This document shows positions 22,846-33,202 of a stretch of 64,000 nucleotides of DNA, in pieces. Position 1 is the first letter of the stretch. Each line of letters starts with the position of its first letter. The DNA is from Luzula sylvatica. Its lineage: Eukaryota > Streptophyta > Magnoliopsida > Poales > Juncaceae. The position numbers and the translations under genes are program-made. The stretch lies in the NCBI GenBank assembly GCA_946800325.1, contig OX326960.1:21815150-21879149 (forward strand), written 5' to 3'. The notes beneath the pieces are model-generated. The model saw nothing but the letters and a program-made list of their open reading frames with translations, made no database searches and had not been told where the DNA came from.

Positions 22846-24372
22846 ATGGCGAAAGGAGCTTGGGGAACTGGAGCTCCAAAAGAACGAATCTGGAGCGGAA
22901 ATGGCGAAACCCAACACTTACAAAATGGACAATGGAGAGCGAGGGGGAAACGGAGGACCATAGATCTGGCCAATGGATGGAAGATGATACAGCGGGTACA
23001 GCCTAAGACAGGCTATCAGACGTCCACTCCCTACAGAGACGCCCTCCTAGCTAAAAAACCATTAAAGCCACCCCTCACTTACGCCTCAACCAAAAAACAT
23101 TACACACAAACAAACAAGAGAGAAAATATGCAAGCAAGAAACATAAACGGACGATACAACAAGGGGAGAGACATGGTCTGGAGGGTCACATATCCGATGA
23201 GGCAGCAAGTTCAGCGAGACCGCGGCACCAATAACCGGCAAGGCAAGAGAGCAAAAGGTCCAGCGATTAACGACGGACGAGTGGCAAAGCGACTGGTTTT
23301 CAATGATCACCCGGGACCATCCAAAAGAAGGGTTTTGCCGCAAAACCCGGCGATGCTACCATCTCTTCAGGCCAGACCATGCTACCCCCCGGACGCATCT
23401 CACCGATCATGGCAGGGACTGTGCCTCAGATGTGTCGAATATGGTCATGAGACGACGAAATGTCGCAAACTGAGAGCATGCTGCCATTGTTACAACAATG
23501 AACACCTCTACGCAAACTGCGCTCAGAGAATCGAGGAAGAAGGAGAAGTCAACGCCCTAATACCAAGAGGAAGACCGGCAAATCAGGTCATGCCAAAGGG
23601 AAGACCCAAGAGGCTACTGTGCTATCTTCGAGAGACGGAGGAGCACAAAGCAGAGCTAAGAGAGCTAGAGCAAGCGATAATTATGGATGCCGGCTACGTG
23701 AACTATCATGAATTATCAACGGTAAAAATTTTAATCCAAAATTCAGGCCGGTGGGAACAACCGTTCGAAGTGGTATATTGGGAGGAGGATAAATACATCC
23801 TAAAATTACCAAATGGAATCGATAGACACAACTTCCTCTTGCACTCCATGGATGGAATCAAACGTGCCGGGTTCATTTGTTACCCCTGGAGCAGAGAAAT
23901 GGGTGCAGAGATTGTATACTACAATTTCAAAATCTGGATGAAACTTCAGCGACTACCACTGCATGCCTGGACCCCTCGAGAACTGGATCAAATCGTAAGC
24001 GGTTTTGGGAAAATTCTCCACCACCCGCCTCTCGAGAATCTCAAAAATCTGGGAACCCTAGATGTCGTGGTCGCATGTGCGGACCTGGACATGGTGCCGG
24101 ATGCGGTGGGCTCCCTAGCGGGAGGATATGGCCGAGATGTTCAAACAATCCCTATTACGGTACTCGAAGGGCGAGACCACTTCATCAGACCATCAAACAA
24201 AACCCCCTCTCCACTAGAAATCCAAAAATTATACCTCCACGAACTGGCAAAACGAGACCCGTCCGAACCCAAAGGGGCAGACTCTTCATCTTCGACGGAA
24301 CCCCCGGGGTTTAAATCGATCTCGAAGGCAGACTTCGTACCGGATGGTACGATCAATACCTTCCAAGAGTAG
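22846..24372 (+). CDS. LINE ORF1-like protein with two CCHC knuckles and a DUF4283-like domain
   Basis: An open frame of 508 codons. The first 190 residues are basic and low in complexity. Two CCHC zinc knuckles follow: CLRCVEYGHETTKC (about 193-206) and CCHCYNNEHLYANC (about 212-225). A DUF4283-like RNA-binding region (about 294-420) has WEQPFEVVYWEEDKYILKLP and IWMKLQRLPLHAW. The usual dicot LINE ORF1 has DUF4283 before the knuckle. Here the order is reversed, as in some grass retroelement proteins. After the TAG the same frame continues for about 17 codons. It is GC-richer and better preserved than its neighbours. The start is the first ATG and has no visible promoter. Confidence 0.65.
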   Translation: MAKGAWGTGAPKERIWSGNGETQHLQNGQWRARGKRRTIDLANGWKMIQRVQPKTGYQTSTPYRDALLAKKPLKPPLTYASTKKHYTQTNKRENMQARNINGRYNKGRDMVWRVTYPMRQQVQRDRGTNNRQGKRAKGPAINDGRVAKRLVFNDHPGPSKRRVLPQNPAMLPSLQARPCYPPDASHRSWQGLCLRCVEYGHETTKCRKLRACCHCYNNEHLYANCAQRIEEEGEVNALIPRGRPANQVMPKGRPKRLLCYLRETEEHKAELRELEQAIIMDAGYVNYHELSTVKILIQNSGRWEQPFEVVYWEEDKYILKLPNGIDRHNFLLHSMDGIKRAGFICYPWSREMGAEIVYYNFKIWMKLQRLPLHAWTPRELDQIVSGFGKILHHPPLENLKNLGTLDVVVACADLDMVPDAVGSLAGGYGRDVQTIPITVLEGRDHFIRPSNKTPSPLEIQKLYLHELAKRDPSEPKGADSSSSTEPPGFKSISKADFVPDGTINTFQE

Positions 24373-24436
24373 GACCAGGAGATTCGAGCGGACATGGACT
24401 GGTCGGGACTCCTCTTAAAATGATGACCTAGCGCCG

Positions 24437-25084
24437 ATGATCTTCGCAAATAATATCATCCAAGCAAGTCCTCAATCCATCGCTAAAACCCTAATATCAC
24501 TACATGACCCGGATCCAGCAGGAACCGCGAGCCAAAAGGCGGCAATAAAGCTTCAGGGGAACAACAATGGCGGAACTGGAGAGCTCCATTTCGTGCGTAA
24601 TGGAGAGGATGAGCAACAGGAGGAGGAAGAAGGGGGACATAACCCAAGATCGAGGAGAGGCAACACCAACCTGCTAAACGTACAGCCTAAAATCACCTCG
24701 ATGTTCGCAATATCACCAAAGCAACCACTGCCATTAAATGAGCCGCGCAACAGGAGTCAACTCGCCATTAATGAACCCATGGCCCAGCAGACTATAACAC
24801 ACAACCGGTCAGACATGCCTACCAATGGGTCAGACAAGGGAAAAGGACTGGCTGTGGAGATGGTTGCTGCACCACGAAAGCCCGTGCGTACGGCCCAGTA
24901 CGAGGGACCAAATGAAGGTATAATTATTCTGCCAGAGGAAATATCATTCAATTCAAATAATACAACTGACAACCAATTAATGACCTTGGTTAAAGGACCA
25001 AAATTATTTAAGCCCAAATACCCTATAAAGATAGGCCCAAAAATCCCCAATAAATGTTGTATATCCACTAGAGGATCAAATTAA
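24437..25084 (+). CDS. ORF1 tail-like frame, function unknown
   Basis: A 215-codon frame with an acidic stretch (GEDEQQEEEEGGH) and Pro/Asn-rich sequence, resembling the disordered C-terminal part of LINE ORF1 proteins. It follows the 508-codon frame in a different frame, so the two may once have been one protein split by an indel. The composition becomes AT-rich past about 24900. Confidence 0.4.
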   Translation: MIFANNIIQASPQSIAKTLISLHDPDPAGTASQKAAIKLQGNNNGGTGELHFVRNGEDEQQEEEEGGHNPRSRRGNTNLLNVQPKITSMFAISPKQPLPLNEPRNRSQLAINEPMAQQTITHNRSDMPTNGSDKGKGLAVEMVAAPRKPVRTAQYEGPNEGIIILPEEISFNSNNTTDNQLMTLVKGPKLFKPKYPIKIGPKIPNKCCISTRGSN

Positions 25085-25229
25085 GCCTACCATTAGGGAA
25101 ATTCAAAAGAAATTAATTACAAATACTAACGCACTAATACAAGTTTTCTACTCATCATACAAAAATCAAATGGGATCAAGGTCACCATATCCGAACATAA
25201 ATCTAACGGGATCAAGGTCACCATATACA

Positions 25230-27548
25230 AGTGAAAATGGTTATATCATTAAACCCTTAAGAAAAGTGTACACAAGTCTATTCTATGCAGATGATTCAAT
25301 TCTTTTCCTAAAACCTGATATTAATAATATTAAGAGTGTTAAATTTATACTAAATTTATTTGGTCAAGAATCTGGTCTTAAAATGAACTTTAATAAATCT
25401 GAGGTAATTGGTTTAAAAGTTTCTGATGATAAAATGGCAATAAGTTCTAAAGAATTAGATTGTAAAATTGGGAAATTTCCTATTACTTATTTAGGTTTTC
25501 CTTTACATTATAAAAAACCATCTAAAGAGGAATTTTATGTTATTAATAGAAAAAATTACAAATAAACTAACAGGTTGGAAAGGAAGTATGGTAAACATGG
25601 TTGGAAGATTAGTTCTTATGAATTTTGTTTTAACAGCCATGTCTATCTATTATTTTAATGTATTTAAGTTCCCTAAATGGGCTATTACAAAAATTGATAA
25701 AATTAGGAAACAATTTTTTTGGAAAGGTACTAATAAAACTGGATATAACTTAGTAAATTGGGACATTTTATGTCAGCCAAAAGATAAAGGGGGGTTGGGA
25801 GTTTTAAATTTAGAAATCTTTAATAAAGTATTATTAATTAAATGGTTATGGTTATATTATAATTCAGAAAAGAAATTGGATTGGTTCAATTCTGAAAATC
25901 CTCTAAATGCAGATGACAATCAAAATAATAACAAAAACAATTCATATTTTTGGAATGACGTTTTAAAAAATACTGATTTTTTTAATCATAGTATAAATAT
26001 AATAATAGGAAATGTGATGAATACTAATTTTTGGAAAGGTAGATGGTGTGAAAAACCCTGAATACTAAAAATATTCAAAACTTTAATCATTCTCAGAAAA
26101 TAAACAAGGCACAATTGAATATTTTTTATAAATCATGAATGAAACAAATTTATATAATAGTTTGGGTTTAAACATACATCTATCTAGAGTTGCTCAAGAC
26201 CAGTTTGTTCAATTGGAGCAAATCTGCAGTACTCTTGATCTCATTCCATCTAAAAAAGATACTTTCCAATGGATTTGGAGTCTTAATAGAGAATATACCT
26301 GCAAAAGTGCATACACTACAACACATATGTTAATTAGGGACAGGCCGTACCAAAATTGTTGTCTGAACAGGGACGGGCCCAACAAACATTTTAGGACGGC
26401 CCGTCCCAACAAGCATTTTAGGACGGCCCGTCCCTGTTTGGTACGCCCTTGTTTGGTTCGACTTGTTTGGGACGGCCTACCGTCCCAAAATGCTTATTGG
26501 GACAGTTTGGAGGCTTATTGGGATGGTTTTTCCCGGTCCCAATAAGGCAGAAATGTTGTAGTTATATCATCAATTAATTAAAGGAGTTTATATAAAGGCA
26601 CATTACTATAAATTATGGGAAATAAAAATTGAACTAAAAATAAAAATATTTCTATGGTTATTATATTTGAACAAAGTACTTACTGTGGATAATCTCATGA
26701 AAAAAAGTTGGGTTTTAGTCAACAGATGTGTCCTTTGCGAAAATTTTGAGGAAAATTTGAACCATTTAACCAGTCAGTGCTGTTTTGTGAAGCAAGTATG
26801 GCTGAAATTAATTGGAAATATCATAATTAATAATCCAAATAATAATCACTTCAAACCATTAGAATCAATCTTATGTTCAAAGGAGTCTAAACACATCAAA
26901 ATACTTATCTGTCTCTTTTTATAACAGATCTGGCTTGAGAGGTGTCGTAGGATCTTTACCAACCAGTCTCTAACTGAAGATCAATTAATAGAGAGAATAA
27001 CCTATGGATATAAAATAAATAAACCAGTTGGAAATTCTTACAAAAATAAATGTTTTAATTATGAAGTAATAAATGATGGAAATATTATTGGGAATCCAAG
27101 TAATATTGATGAAGAAGAAAATTCAGATACTAATTCAATAAGTTCAAATGAAAATCAAAATTACTCTAATGAGCATATAATCCACACTAATGAATTTAAT
27201 TATGCAGGGATTATAAGGAATGGAGCAGTGGAGCAACAATGGAGTTATACTGGTATTGGAACCAGTAACAGTTCCAGTACCGGTATCAGTATAGCGATTG
27301 AAGGAAACTACCGAAGTCCGAGAGACTTGGATGCAAGGAGAAGTAACTCTCCAACAAATGCAACAAATGAAAGGATTAATTTGACTTCTGGATCAAGAGA
27401 AATAGTAAATCTATGGTGGCTCAAGTCTGACCTAACAGAAGAAGATCGCTTTCGCATGCAACGAGAAAGAGAAAATGGAGAGGTGAATGAAGCGGATCAT
27501 ACCTTGCAAGCTATCTGCAGTAGATTGACAGATCTCCTCAATGATTGA
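25230..27548 (+). pseudogene. LINE-2 ORF2, RT palm to C-terminus, interrupted
   Basis: It opens inside RT with TSLFYADDSILFLKP (catalytic YADD intact). It continues through GQESGLKMNFNKS, GWKGSMVNMVGRLVL and FFWKGTNKTGY to a zf-RVT domain (about 26620-26800, with RCVLC...HLTSQC) and a long Asn/Ser-rich C-terminus ending at 27548. Lesions: frameshifts near 25550 and 26070, the MITE at 26314-26563, and an in-frame TAA at 26922-26924. It overlaps and matches the surviving part of LINE-1 RT. The start is a homology break, not an ATG. Confidence 0.8.
26314..26563. mobile_element. CACTA-type MITE, 250 bp, inside LINE-2 ORF2
   Basis: The left end is CACTACAACA. The right end reads TGTTGTAGTT, whose reverse complement matches 9 of 10. 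The 3-bp duplication ATA (26311-26313 and 26564-26566) is the CACTA length. The interior has repeated, self-complementary GGACGGCCCGTCCC-type motifs. If the element and one ATA are disregarded, the LINE frame on the two sides is continuous. Confidence 0.85.
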
Positions 27549-27603
27549 GAAGCACACTGGACAAGGAGAAGCCAGATGTTGCAACGGAAAAGAGTTTCTT
27601 CAA

Positions 27604-27703
27604 TCGATTTGTGGAAATCGCTGTGGAAATCGTTGTGGAATCGCTGTGGAAGTCGTTCTGGAATCGCTGTGCAGATCGACAAGGAATCGCTGTGGAAATC
27701 GCC
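27604..27703. repeat. Imperfect minisatellite in the LINE-2 3' UTR
   Basis: The motif TCGCTGTGGAA recurs with variants (TCGTTGTGGAA, TCGTTCTGGAA) at intervals of about 12-15 bases. Confidence 0.7.
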
Positions 27704-27879
27704 AACGATGAAGAAGGAGGAGTAGTAGAAAAGAGAGAGAGAGGCGGTGTGTGGAATAATGGAAAGAGGCGGCAGTGTTAAAAGGGATATTTATATCTAG
27801 GGTAAAAGGGTCCAATGGAATTAGTTTCCAGGTTATTTCAATAATCAGGGTTTGTATTGATGTATTATAGGTAATATAA

Positions 27880-28019
27880 GTACCAAATACGAGGTATTTT
27901 GGAGTAGTTTTTTATTATTTAGGACAAATATCTTCTTACTTGTATTACCTCATTATCAATATAAATGAAATATAATAGAAGTAGGGCATAAGAACCTACT
28001 CTATTTTTCTTCAAAAAAA
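27880..28019 (+). repeat. LINE 3' end, copy a (end of LINE-2)
   Basis: Shared features are a GGTATTT(T)GGAGTAGTTTTTT block, GGACAAATA, AATAGAAGTAGG, CTACT.TATTTTTCT and a terminal TCAAAAAAA. Similar ends lie at 28541-28668 and 29390-29510. Confidence 0.7.
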
Positions 28020-28540
28020 TAGAGTTCTGATTTGAATTCTTTGGTTATAAAGATCAAAGATTAATCAAGACTTATCATGTTATCATGTCGAGATAGAACC
28101 AATTTTTTTTCTTCTAAAACTACAATATATTTTTCAAAAAAAGATTCTAAAATTACAATATATTTTTAGAGAAAGATATTAAAGTCTCGATACCTTAGAT
28201 CCACTCTCGATACCTTAGATCCACTAAAATCTCAATTACTAATTATGTATGTGTGCCCAAAATGAGGCCAGGAAGATGTTCCGAAAATGATGAATTGTAT
28301 GCACCTCAAAGACAAGAATTTGATTATATTGATGTTTAATTTAGTTTTGTGAATATTTCTGGATCTTATATGTGTTGATTTGAGTTCATTGTTTAAAATA
28401 CTAAATTACATAAATATTAATAGTAAGTTAGTAACCATGGTCAGAGAGGAGAAGAAATGATCGGAGAGAGAGAATGAAAATGGAAAGAAAGGAAAGGGGA
28501 AATATAAGGTAAAGGATTATTAGGACATATAGGTAAAAAT

Positions 28541-28668
28541 AGAAGGTATTTAGGAGTAGTTTTTTTAAATTTTAGGACAAATACTTTCTTATTTGTATGA
28601 ACTAATAATCAATATATATATTGAATAGAAGTTGGACACAAGAGTCTACTTTATTTTTCTCAAAAAAA
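28541..28668 (+). repeat. LINE 3' end, copy b (short 5'-truncated insertion)
   Basis: GGTATTTAGGAGTAGTTTTTT, GGACAAATA, AATAGAAGTTGG, TCTACTTTATTTTTCTCAAA in the same order as copy a. Purine-rich sequence from about 28435 resembles the LINE-2 3' UTR and may belong to it. Confidence 0.65.
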
Positions 28669-30084
28669 GAAGAAGAAGGCAACACATTCAATGTGTTGAA
28701 CATTTATTAAAAGCAATGGAGAAAAAAAATGTAATACATACTAATATTTCAAAAAATTTAGTGCCCAAATTACTCTTTTTCAAAAGGGTGCATGATAGAA
28801 GCTCTCTTTGTCTTAACAATTTTATATTGATACAAAAAATAATTATGCACACCAGAAATAATACATTTGTGGAACTTGGAAGATGTATGTTAACACTAAT
28901 ATATAAAATTTTTTTTTATCTTACCCACAAATAGTATATTAACATGAAATTACGATTCAATTCTAACAATACTTATTTTTGAAAACAAAATCTTTCATTT
29001 TTCATTTTTAAATTTCTGAAAGAATCTATTTCATCACTGACCCATCAAGACCATAAAGAGCCTTAAAGAAAGTTCAATCATATCTACTAGCCAGATATTG
29101 ATACTACTGAAAGAAGAAGGAGACCGTAGGAAAGGAGTTCCTGGATCCTCTACCTGGAATTCTAAGCCTGGAAAATGAAAACCACGTAAGGAAATAAAGG
29201 CTTGGTTTTACTATAATGCCAGGACTCCAAATACTGGAAAAGAATTCTGAATTCTACCCAAAATAAGCAAAGGAGGGAGAATTCAGGATTTCTAGCGAAC
29301 CGAGAAATAAAATCCTGGATTATTTTAACTAGGGTTATAAAAATTAATGTTGTGTTATTTATTTTTGTAACTTCAAATGGAGATAGTTAGAAGTAGTGTT
29401 TTAGTTAGTGTAAGTCAACTACCTCCAAAAATTACATTTTTTTATAATATAACATTTTATTAATAAAATAATAGAAGTAGGACATGCGAGGTTATTCTAT
29501 TTTTCTCAAAAATAAAGATATTTAGTTATGTAATGTAATTATCAGTATCCAAAGCACAACTTGGCCATGTGAGTTTTGATCTAGACACGCTGTATAAATC
29601 GATGGATTATTAAGGACATACACATAATTAACTGACTTACATATATATTAGGTAAATAATTAACTTAGTGCAACCAATAATAATATCAACAATAATTACA
29701 AGAATATATCAATTATATAGGATTGGATTATCATTATTATCCACCTAAATAACTAGTTGGCCATGTGTGGGTTTTGCTTAATCTACATGGATCATTAATT
29801 AAGCACATTTCTGTTAGGCTTTCCCTTATAACACGTTTTTGCAGTGTCAATATATATTATTTTCTAGTATTAATATGTGAACAATAAATTTACCAATTAC
29901 CATTTAATTATTGACTTGTTACTTTGATATGATGCTAGTAACAACATTGTAATAAACCGAAGAAAGCGACGCATATAATTAAAAACTTTCATTTATTTCA
30001 TCTATTTAACAAGTGTATTTATGTTTTGTATATCTACATAATTATCTACAAAATTAATTTACATTGGATATTAATTTTGTTGTT
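28669..30084. other. Intergenic, no gene
   Basis: A diverged MITE end (AAAAGGGTGCATGATAGAAG, about 28783-28802) and LINE 3' end copy c are the only structures seen. The rest is AT-rich. Confidence 0.5.
29390..29510 (+). repeat. LINE 3' end, copy c (diverged)
   Basis: AATAGAAGTAGGACAT, GTTATTCTATTTTTCTCAAA match copies a and b. The upstream half is more diverged. Confidence 0.55.
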
Positions 30085-30891
30085 CTAAAATAAACCACTC
30101 CTGATATTCAACAGCAAAACTCTTGATTTCACCGTGCTCCTAAATATCTTCTCACTCTGATTTTCTGCAATCTTAACACATTTCTCTAATTCTTCGAAAT
30201 TATCACAAATTATCGTGTCTTTCTCCTCCTTCAAAATCCTCTTCTTCGACGACCCAGATGCGGTATAAGAGGCATTCGCAGATATCGAAGCTATTTTCGA
30301 GAAAACGGCAACCGAGGCAAGGATTACCGCATTAATGGCCTCTTTCAAAATCCCAAATGTCTCTGCCTCCGAGGCATTCGATCCCAATCTAGATGAATTC
30401 GAGGATCTGCAAACAGCTCGTAATTGAGACGCGATTATGATCATCTCCTTTTCAATTTTCTTCTGAGATCTCAGAGACGAGGCGAGCCAGGTGGCATCTC
30501 GGCTTCTGTATGCCGATTGAACTTCAGATAGTTGTTGATTTAGCGTGACCACCATTGATAGAAACGAACCGTACGAGTCAGCAAGATTGAGAAAATCTTC
30601 GAGAACGGAATCCATGGATGCCGAGCCGGAGAGAGTATTCTTCGTTTCCGAGAGGTTGAGGAACTCGTTCAAGGCACCGTGGAGTTGTTCGATCTGTGAA
30701 AGACCGGTTTCGATGGAAAGATCGGATCGGGTAACGCAAGAACCGACTACCCTAATCTGCTCCTCTAAATTCGAAATGGAAGGATGAGAACGGCACGAAA
30801 GACTTACAGATCGTACATGGTACGATGCTCTGCGAGTCATCAATCGAGGACTTAGAGGGAACGAGATCGAACGGCTGAATTTTTGCACCAT
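30085..30891 (-). CDS. DUF241 (BPS1-like) protein, gene 2
   Basis: Intronless 268-aa frame of the same plant family as 19645-20412, function not established. The N-terminus MVQKFSRSISFPLSPRLMTRR is basic and Ser/Arg-rich. Then come CRSHPSISNLEEQIRVVGS, EDFLNLADSYGSFLSM (matching LCLADAYNSLRSI in gene 1), SLRSQKKIEKEM and a C-terminal SEKIFRSTVKSRVLLLNI (matching gene 1 SERVFRDLVRARVSLLNI). Mostly helical, with no signal peptide. A TTTAAAAG lies about 75 bases upstream of the ATG on the minus strand. Codon use is less AT-rich than the flanking DNA, and the frame has no lesions. Together with gene 1 it looks like an old tandem pair. Confidence 0.9.
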   Translation of the reverse strand: MVQKFSRSISFPLSPRLMTRRASYHVRSVSLSCRSHPSISNLEEQIRVVGSCVTRSDLSIETGLSQIEQLHGALNEFLNLSETKNTLSGSASMDSVLEDFLNLADSYGSFLSMVVTLNQQLSEVQSAYRSRDATWLASSLRSQKKIEKEMIIIASQLRAVCRSSNSSRLGSNASEAETFGILKEAINAVILASVAVFSKIASISANASYTASGSSKKRILKEEKDTIICDNFEELEKCVKIAENQSEKIFRSTVKSRVLLLNIRSGLF

Positions 30892-33202
30892 TTTCGCTGT
30901 GATTAGGTTTGAGAAATGATTTGAGGTTTGAAATGAGGGAAGAACAGAGAGTTGAAAGGGCTTTTAAAGAAGCAAATTAGGAATTTAAAATTGAAATTTT
31001 TTGTTTTGAAAATAAAATAATGCACATGAGGGGGTGGTGCATAGATCCGGGAATCATGGTGAGGTGTGTAGTGAGATCTTCACAACTAATGAGTTGTTGC
31101 TTTTCTGAACATACCACGCAATGCATGAAAATTTAATATATGATTTAATTTTTTTTTACCGTTGTTTGTAGATCTCACTCGTTAATCTCATTTCTTAATT
31201 CATTTGTCTTCTTCCCGTGTTCTTCTTATCATGTGTTTTCTAGTTGTTCGGAATTTTTTGATAAATAATCCTTTTTTGCGGCGTTCTTCTTTTCTTAATT
31301 CATTTGTCTTCTTCGGGGTTCTTCAAATTATTAAAAATAATGTTTGGTGTACTAATTAAACTTCAATTTTAATATCTGTCTAACCAGATAATTTACTATA
31401 TTAAAATATAATTATTATTTTCGATTGATTATATGGAAAAAAAATGTTCTCCTAATTTTCGGTAGTTTATTAGGCAAAAGTACAATATTTTTCATTTTCG
31501 AAAGATTATTCTATCAAAAAACAGCCCCTGAATGATTTGTAAGAATAATTTCTTCACAGATTTATTGATAACGTCCAACTTCATTTTCTTCTTTTTCAAA
31601 TAATATTTTTCAAAGAATGTATCATGGAATTTACTTTTTATAGAGATTATTTTTTTCCTTTAAATGAATAATATATATTTCCTATTTAGCAATACAATTA
31701 ATTGATAAACACCCTTGAGATCGTACCGCTTAAACACTTATTAATTGATAATTACTCAAAATATCCTCAAAAAAAAGTGTATCATAAAAAAAGGTGAAGC
31801 TATGATAGAACTCCTCATAATTTAATTTATTAAAACTATTAATATTAATATAAATAAATCTAACAAAAAAATATTGTAACAAAAATAATACCAATTATTA
31901 ATCTACAAACTAACAAAAATCGTACAAATTAATATTGATCTAACAATTCCAGTAACAGATTTAGTATTATAATATTATTAATTAATCTAACAAATCTGAT
32001 AAATTCATATAAACTAACAAAAATCTACAAAACTAGCAAGAATTATATTAATCTACATATACACAAATTTATAAGCATAATTTAACAACTGTAGTTAATT
32101 AAATATTTTTAATCACATGAATAAATTATTAAAAATTTGGAATACCTATTTGCCTGGACTAAGCCTTCTTTAATTTTTTGTAGATGTGTTGTTGGGTCAA
32201 AGGAGAAGAGACAAGAGATAAACATGATTAGTTGGATCATCTAACAATGACTAAGCATTTGGATCCAACCAGATTTGCATTTGCAGTCGTGGATTCAACA
32301 AGTCTTGCTTTGTAGTAGCAGATACAATACTATAATCATCTTCTAATAATGGAGATTGAAGTTTTATATATGAACCTCCGATCCACGATTATGAAGATAG
32401 AAATGTACACCAAGTTTGATAATAATTATAAGACTATAATAAGCACGCACGAGTGGATTGTTAATGGTAAAAGGGGACCAGATCTGAGAATACAGCTAAG
32501 ATATCAAAGATATCAAGATGGAAAATTAATAGTATGAGTTGTTTTTTTAATCATGCACACAAATAAACTCTCTCTTAATTCAAAACTTATATATAAATAG
32601 AGATAAAACAAGTTCATATTGTTCTTGTCGACCCAACATTGTAGAGGACCTCGTGATAACTTTGATATTTCCCAGCAATAATACATCTTAGTTTATGTAA
32701 TTTTTAATACTCGAATTCATCGATGGCTTGTAGGTTGAGTTGTGACTCGTGCAAATTTTTTCTTTCTTGTAGTACATGTGTGGGTTCACATGATTGCACA
32801 ATATAACTCAAATGTCTATCCAGAACAGAAACATTATTGGCATGAATAATTATTTTTGTATTGGTCTTTAAGTCCAGGAAAATGAGAAAATGCGATAAAC
32901 AAGAATCTAAAGCTAAGCCACACCATAGATTATATGATTATTATTATAATATGTAACTACTGGCAGTTCGTTTATAACTAGTATAGTTCTATCATATGAA
33001 ATGTATCAAATTTGATATTTGATATATATATATATCATATGTGCGGACTCTCATATGTGCGGGCTCTCCCCTAATTTCTAATTCTCGCGTCAAAAATAAC
33101 AAACAAAATAGTGTAATTATTCACGACAAAGATAAAGTGAAATCCGCTAAAAATAACAAACCAATATCTATTTACGATAATATAGAAACTCTTGGCGATT
33201 CT
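30892..33202. other. Intergenic, no gene
   Basis: The AT-rich upstream flank of DUF241 gene 2. TTCTTAATTCATTTGTCTTC is repeated near 31195 and 31293. A MITE remnant lies at 31745-31815 and a short (TA)n at about 33017-33035. The 62-codon frame at 32349-32537 matches nothing known. Confidence 0.5.
31745..31815. mobile_element. Diverged right end of a Mutator-type MITE
   Basis: AATTACTCAAAATATCCT, AAGTGTATCATAA and GCTATGATAGAACTCCTC resemble the right end of the MITE at 3823-4084 with an internal duplication. No matching left end was found. Confidence 0.5.

Larger units (their letters stand above)
22177..28019 (+). mobile_element. LINE-2: mosaic non-LTR retrotransposon region
   Basis: Parts in order: a leader (22177-22514), the N-terminus of an AT-rich ORF1 (22515-22765), half of a MITE (22773-22840), a GC-richer ORF1-like frame (22846-24372, with a related tail to 25084), an AT-rich ORF2 from the RT palm to the C-terminus (25230-27548, with a CACTA MITE inside), a 3' UTR and an A-rich end (28013-28019). 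The endonuclease and the first half of RT are missing. The first ORF1 piece and the ORF2 piece belong to the LINE-1 family. The GC-richer ORF1 looks like a different family. Confidence 0.75.
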
